A model generated the notes under the pieces. It saw only the letters and a list, made by a program, of their open reading frames with translations, ran no database searches and was not told the DNA's origin. This document shows positions 12,609 through 13,334 of a stretch of DNA of 13,334 nt, in pieces. The stretch is taken from positions 1 to 13,334 of the forward strand of contig CAMLKY010000010.1 of assembly GCA_946480545.1 (NCBI GenBank), read 5' to 3'. Made by a program: the position numbers and the translations under genes. Source of the stretch: an uncultured Acidobacteriota bacterium. GTDB taxonomy: Bacteria > Acidobacteriota > Blastocatellia > Pyrinomonadales > Pyrinomonadaceae. Within the stretch, counting starts at the first letter, position 1. Each line of letters starts with the position of its first letter.

Positions 12609-13334
12609 ATGCTGAATGGTTTCTCACATCCAAGACGTGTGGCGATCACTGGTTTCGGATGTGTGACTCCGATCGGTATTGGCCGTGACGCGTATTGGAC
12701 CTCTCTCAAATCAGGCGCAAGCGGAATTCGGCGTATAGAAAGCTTCGACCCTTCGGGATTTCAGGTGCAGATTGCAGCCGAAATAATCGATTTTGACTGG
12801 AAAGCACAGCTCAACGCCAAGGATCGGCAACACGTCCCGCGCACCGTACCCCTCGCCCTCGCCGCAGCACGAGAAGCCGTGGCTGACGCCGCAATATCTC
12901 CGGACGATCTATCACTCGACGAAAAACGACGCTTTGGCGTGATTCTCGGTACCGGCGGAGGAGGCCTGTCTTTCACCGAGAGGCAGTTCGGATACTGGTT
13001 CTCAGGCAATGCCGGGAAAGGCAGCATTTATACGATCCCCGCCTCGACCCACGGTGGACTTTCATCCGAGCTCTCGATGGTATTCAACCTCCACGGGCTC
13101 TCGCATGTGATCTCTACGGGCTGCACGTCCTCGACTGATGCCATCTTCTATGCAGCACAGCACATTGCGCTCGGGCGCCAGGACGTGATGCTGGCGGGTG
13201 GCGTCGACTCACCGATCTCGCCCGGTATCCTTAAAGGCTTTGAGGTAATGACCGCGCGAAACGGCAGGGACGCGCTGCTGCAAATCGCCAAATCGCTGCC
13301 GGATTTAATTGTCTCGGACGTGCGCATGCCCGTC
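12609..13334 (+). CDS. Beta-ketoacyl-ACP synthase II-like protein, 5' part, running into foreign receiver-domain sequence
   Basis: The first ~210 residues are a thiolase-fold ketosynthase of the FabF/KAS II type, which condenses malonyl-ACP with an acyl chain in fatty-acid or polyketide synthesis. RRVAITGFGCVTPIG (9-23) is the typical start. GVILGTGGGGL, THGGLSSELSMVF and the active-site Cys C172 in STGCTSSTDAIFYAA follow, then DVMLAGGVDSPISPGILKGF. The expected continuation toward the HGT and catalytic His motifs never appears. From about residue 210 the frame instead reads GFEVMTARNGRDAL, then LPDLIVSDVRMPV, which is response-regulator receiver sequence. The reading frame stays open to the window end. 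The most likely explanation is a chimeric join near 13236-13257. The ATG at 12609 is the only sensible start, although no Shine-Dalgarno site is seen. Neighbouring genes do not indicate whether it serves primary or secondary metabolism. Confidence 0.85.
   Translation, partial: MLNGFSHPRRVAITGFGCVTPIGIGRDAYWTSLKSGASGIRRIESFDPSGFQVQIAAEIIDFDWKAQLNAKDRQHVPRTVPLALAAAREAVADAAISPDDLSLDEKRRFGVILGTGGGGLSFTERQFGYWFSGNAGKGSIYTIPASTHGGLSSELSMVFNLHGLSHVISTGCTSSTDAIFYAAQHIALGRQDVMLAGGVDSPISPGILKGFEVMTARNGRDALLQIAKSLPDLIVSDVRMPV
13236..13334 (+). other. Response-regulator receiver-domain fragment joined in frame to the ketosynthase
   Basis: The translated end, GFEVMTARNGRDALLQ followed by SLPDLIVSDVRMPV, has the canonical beta2-alpha2-beta3 pattern of a CheY-like receiver. 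D237 in SDVRMP is at the phosphoacceptor position. No ketosynthase has this sequence between the AGG-x-D/E motif and its catalytic His region. The segment continues past the window. Confidence 0.75.

Noticed and set aside
1..13334. CRISPR array, tRNA, rRNA or insertion sequence
   Set aside because: I looked for regularly spaced direct repeats, tRNA-like cloverleaf ends, conserved rRNA segments and transposase motifs by eye and saw none.

Overview
The window looks like a chromosomal replication-origin segment of a Gram-negative-type bacterium of moderate GC content. My best guess is Acidobacteriota, Blastocatellia-like. This rests on the style of the proteins: a DUF445 protein, a GIN-domain protein, a tiny MLWTII-type membrane protein, a DnaN with an extra loop, and a Tyr/Gln/Arg-rich secreted protein. 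It is an inference; no rRNA gene is present to test it. Both window ends cut genes.

Left part (1-4082): the 3' end of an M24 aminopeptidase P gene faces a four-gene minus-strand operon with almost no spacing. In transcription order this holds arylamine N-acetyltransferase, purM, a membrane-anchored transglutaminase-like protein and purN. purM is broken as given: about 28 nt encoding a conserved segment is missing and the reading frame shifts.

Middle (4186-7534): a plus-strand pair (an unknown 127-aa protein and a 541-aa DUF445 membrane protein), then a membrane-anchored head-GIN-domain protein with six SGAS turns and a clear terminator, then a small single-helix membrane protein.

Origin (about 7535-11183): an AT-rich intergenic region with DnaA boxes, dnaA (GTG start), a second DnaA-box cluster, then dnaN. 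The dnaA-dnaN gap ends in DnaA box, GC spacer, CTA/CTG trinucleotide run and AT-rich stretch. This order closely resembles the basal unwinding system described at the Bacillus subtilis origin, so it is the likely strand-opening site.

Right part (11184-13334): a secreted repeat-containing protein of unknown function lies behind a near-consensus sigma-54 promoter and a leader that can form a pseudoknot covering its ribosome-binding site. A 49-aa membrane protein follows on the minus strand. Last comes the 5' part of a beta-ketoacyl-ACP synthase gene, which changes in frame into response-regulator receiver-domain sequence over the last ~90 bases. That end is probably a chimeric junction.

I found no CRISPR array, insertion sequence, tRNA or rRNA. 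The most useful observations are the origin architecture, the purM lesion, the ketosynthase/receiver junction, and the sigma-54 plus pseudoknot leader.
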